Shown one piece after another: positions 13,078 through 14,129 of a stretch of DNA of 14,129 nucleotides. A program made the translations under genes and the position numbers. This stretch comes from JBFWQM01 sp050249455 (GTDB lineage Bacteria; Pseudomonadota; Alphaproteobacteria; MPNO01; VGEU01). The stretch is taken from assembly GCA_050249455.1 (NCBI GenBank), contig JBFWQM010000146.1, positions 1 through 14,129 on the forward strand, given 5' to 3'. The stretch's first letter is position 1. Every line of letters starts with the position of its first letter. Under the pieces are notes generated by a model. It was given only the letters and a program-made list of their open reading frames with translations. It ran no database searches and had not been told where the DNA came from.

Positions 13078-14129
13078 ATGGTCCGAAGTGTCGCCGTCGT
13101 GGGCTCCGGCCCCGGGGGCATGTATGCGGCGCAGCGCGTGCTCGAACGGCTGGAAGACTGCAGGGTCGACGTGATCGAGCGCCTGCCGTCGCCGTTCGGG
13201 CTCATCCGCGGCGGCGTTGCGCCGGATCACCAGACGACCAAGAACGTCAGCCGCGCCTTCGAGAAGACCCTGCAGGACAAGCGCGTGCGCTATCTCGGCA
13301 ACGTCGAGATGGGCCGCGACGTCAGCCTGGCCGAGCTGGAGGCGATCTACGACGCCGTGGTCCTCGCCTTCGGCGCGCCATGGGACCGGAAGCTCGGCAT
13401 CCCCGGCGAGGAGAAGCGGAACGTCTTCGGCTCCAACGCCTTCGTCGGCTGGTACAACTGCCACCCCGACTTCAAGGACCTCAACCCCGACCTCGACGTC
13501 GCGGCGGCGGTGGTGATCGGCGTCGGCAACGTCGCGATCGACGTCGCGCGCGTGCTGGTCAAGACGCCGGCGGAGATGATCGCGACCGACCTCGCCGAGC
13601 ACGCGGCGCGGATCATCCATCCCTCGCCGGTCAAGGACGTCTACATGGTCGGGCGCCGCGGCGCATCGGAAGCCGCCTTCACCAACGTCGAGCTGCGCGA
13701 GCTCGGCCGGCTGGAGAACTGCTCGACGATCACCGACCAGGCGGCGCTGCCCGCCGCGATCGACCCCGCGGGCATGGACGACAAGGATTTCCGCGTGCGG
13801 TCGAAGAACCTGGAGACGATGCGCGGCTTCACCGGCGCCGACGCGGCGGCGAAGGCCAAGCGGCTGCACATCGTGTTCTACGGCTCGCCGGTCGAGATCC
13901 TGGGCGGCGACCGGGTCGAGGGTGTGCGGTTCGAGCGCACCCGCGTGGAGAACGGCCGCACGGTCGGCACCGGTGAGACGTTCGACATCGCCTGCGGCCT
14001 GGCGGTGACCTGCATCGGCTCGCGCGCGTCCGCCATCGAGGGCATCCCGTTCGACGACCGCGCCGGCATCGTGAAGAACGAGAAGGGCCGCGTGCGCCCC
14101 GGCGTCTACGCCGTCGGCTGGCTGAAGCG
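13078..14129 (+). CDS. fprA: NADPH-ferredoxin reductase (FprA/adrenodoxin reductase type), 3' truncated
   Basis: The first 350 residues of a flavoprotein that runs off the window; related proteins are about 450 residues, so roughly 100 are missing. The FAD Rossmann motif VVGSGPGGMYAAQ (7-19) opens the protein, then the family hallmark PFGLIRGGVAPDHQTTKNV (39-57), and the NADP-binding motif GVGNVAIDVAR (148-158). Such enzymes move electrons between NADPH and ferredoxin in the cytosol. The ATG is preceded by GGGAGG with 5-nt spacing. Its neighbourhood with korAB suggests it equilibrates the same ferredoxin pool. A glutamate-synthase-like small-chain oxidoreductase is less likely because the GVAPDH region is specific to the adrenodoxin-reductase group. 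Confidence 0.85.
   Translation, partial: MVRSVAVVGSGPGGMYAAQRVLERLEDCRVDVIERLPSPFGLIRGGVAPDHQTTKNVSRAFEKTLQDKRVRYLGNVEMGRDVSLAELEAIYDAVVLAFGAPWDRKLGIPGEEKRNVFGSNAFVGWYNCHPDFKDLNPDLDVAAAVVIGVGNVAIDVARVLVKTPAEMIATDLAEHAARIIHPSPVKDVYMVGRRGASEAAFTNVELRELGRLENCSTITDQAALPAAIDPAGMDDKDFRVRSKNLETMRGFTGADAAAKAKRLHIVFYGSPVEILGGDRVEGVRFERTRVENGRTVGTGETFDIACGLAVTCIGSRASAIEGIPFDDRAGIVKNEKGRVRPGVYAVGWLK

Noticed and set aside
1..14129. CRISPR array, tRNA, rRNA, transposase or phage genes
   Set aside because: No regularly spaced direct repeats, no RNA-gene-like sequence and no transposase or integrase motif were seen on either strand by reading; covariance-model searches were not possible.

Overview
The window is about 14 kb of very GC-rich DNA with tightly packed genes and overlapping stop/start junctions. 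Codon use and the protein types fit an alphaproteobacterium, perhaps of the Hyphomicrobiales or Rhodospirillales; this is inferred from style, not from a marker gene. Most of the window looks like a catabolic locus for nicotinate (or a close N-heterocycle) by the reductive route known from Eubacterium barkeri and reported biochemically in Azorhizobium caulinodans: hydroxylation at C6, reduction of the ring to 1,4,5,6-tetrahydro-6-oxonicotinate, then hydrolytic opening to 2-formylglutarate.

Layout. (a) 2-652, plus strand: C-terminal part of an enamidase (ring-opening amidohydrolase). (b) 653-837: a large nested inverted repeat between convergent genes. (c) 838-9246, minus strand: a probable catabolic operon. 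In transcription order it encodes a FAD subunit and a fused [2Fe-2S]/molybdopterin subunit of a xanthine-dehydrogenase-family hydroxylase, 6-hydroxynicotinate reductase (hnr), a 133-nt gap with a strong hairpin, a UPF0280 (ApbE-like) protein, and two tandem AA_synth/DUF1185 paralogues. A Tat-exported metallo-beta-lactamase-fold protein follows after 115 bp. Three junctions are 4-base ATGA overlaps. (d) 9247-9525: a divergent regulatory region with a TTGACA-type promoter and an AT-rich operator-like dyad for the minus operon, a GC-rich hairpin, and a weaker promoter for the plus-strand genes. (e) 9526-12427, plus: korAB, a 2-oxoacid (probably 2-oxoglutarate):ferredoxin oxidoreductase. (f) 12454-12478: terminator-like hairpin; then a minus-strand glyoxalase-fold (VOC) gene and a plus-strand, truncated NADPH-ferredoxin reductase (FprA/adrenodoxin-reductase type).

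How they may work together (inference): the molybdenum enzyme makes 6-hydroxynicotinate; Hnr reduces the ring with low-potential electrons; enamidase opens it. KorAB and the ferredoxin reductase lie next door and could supply or balance reduced ferredoxin. The E. barkeri Hnr is known to carry covalently bound flavin, so an ApbE-like UPF0280 protein in the same operon is an attractive candidate flavin transferase. No ferredoxin gene, transporter, transcription regulator or later pathway enzyme (2-formylglutarate onward) is visible; they may lie outside the window.
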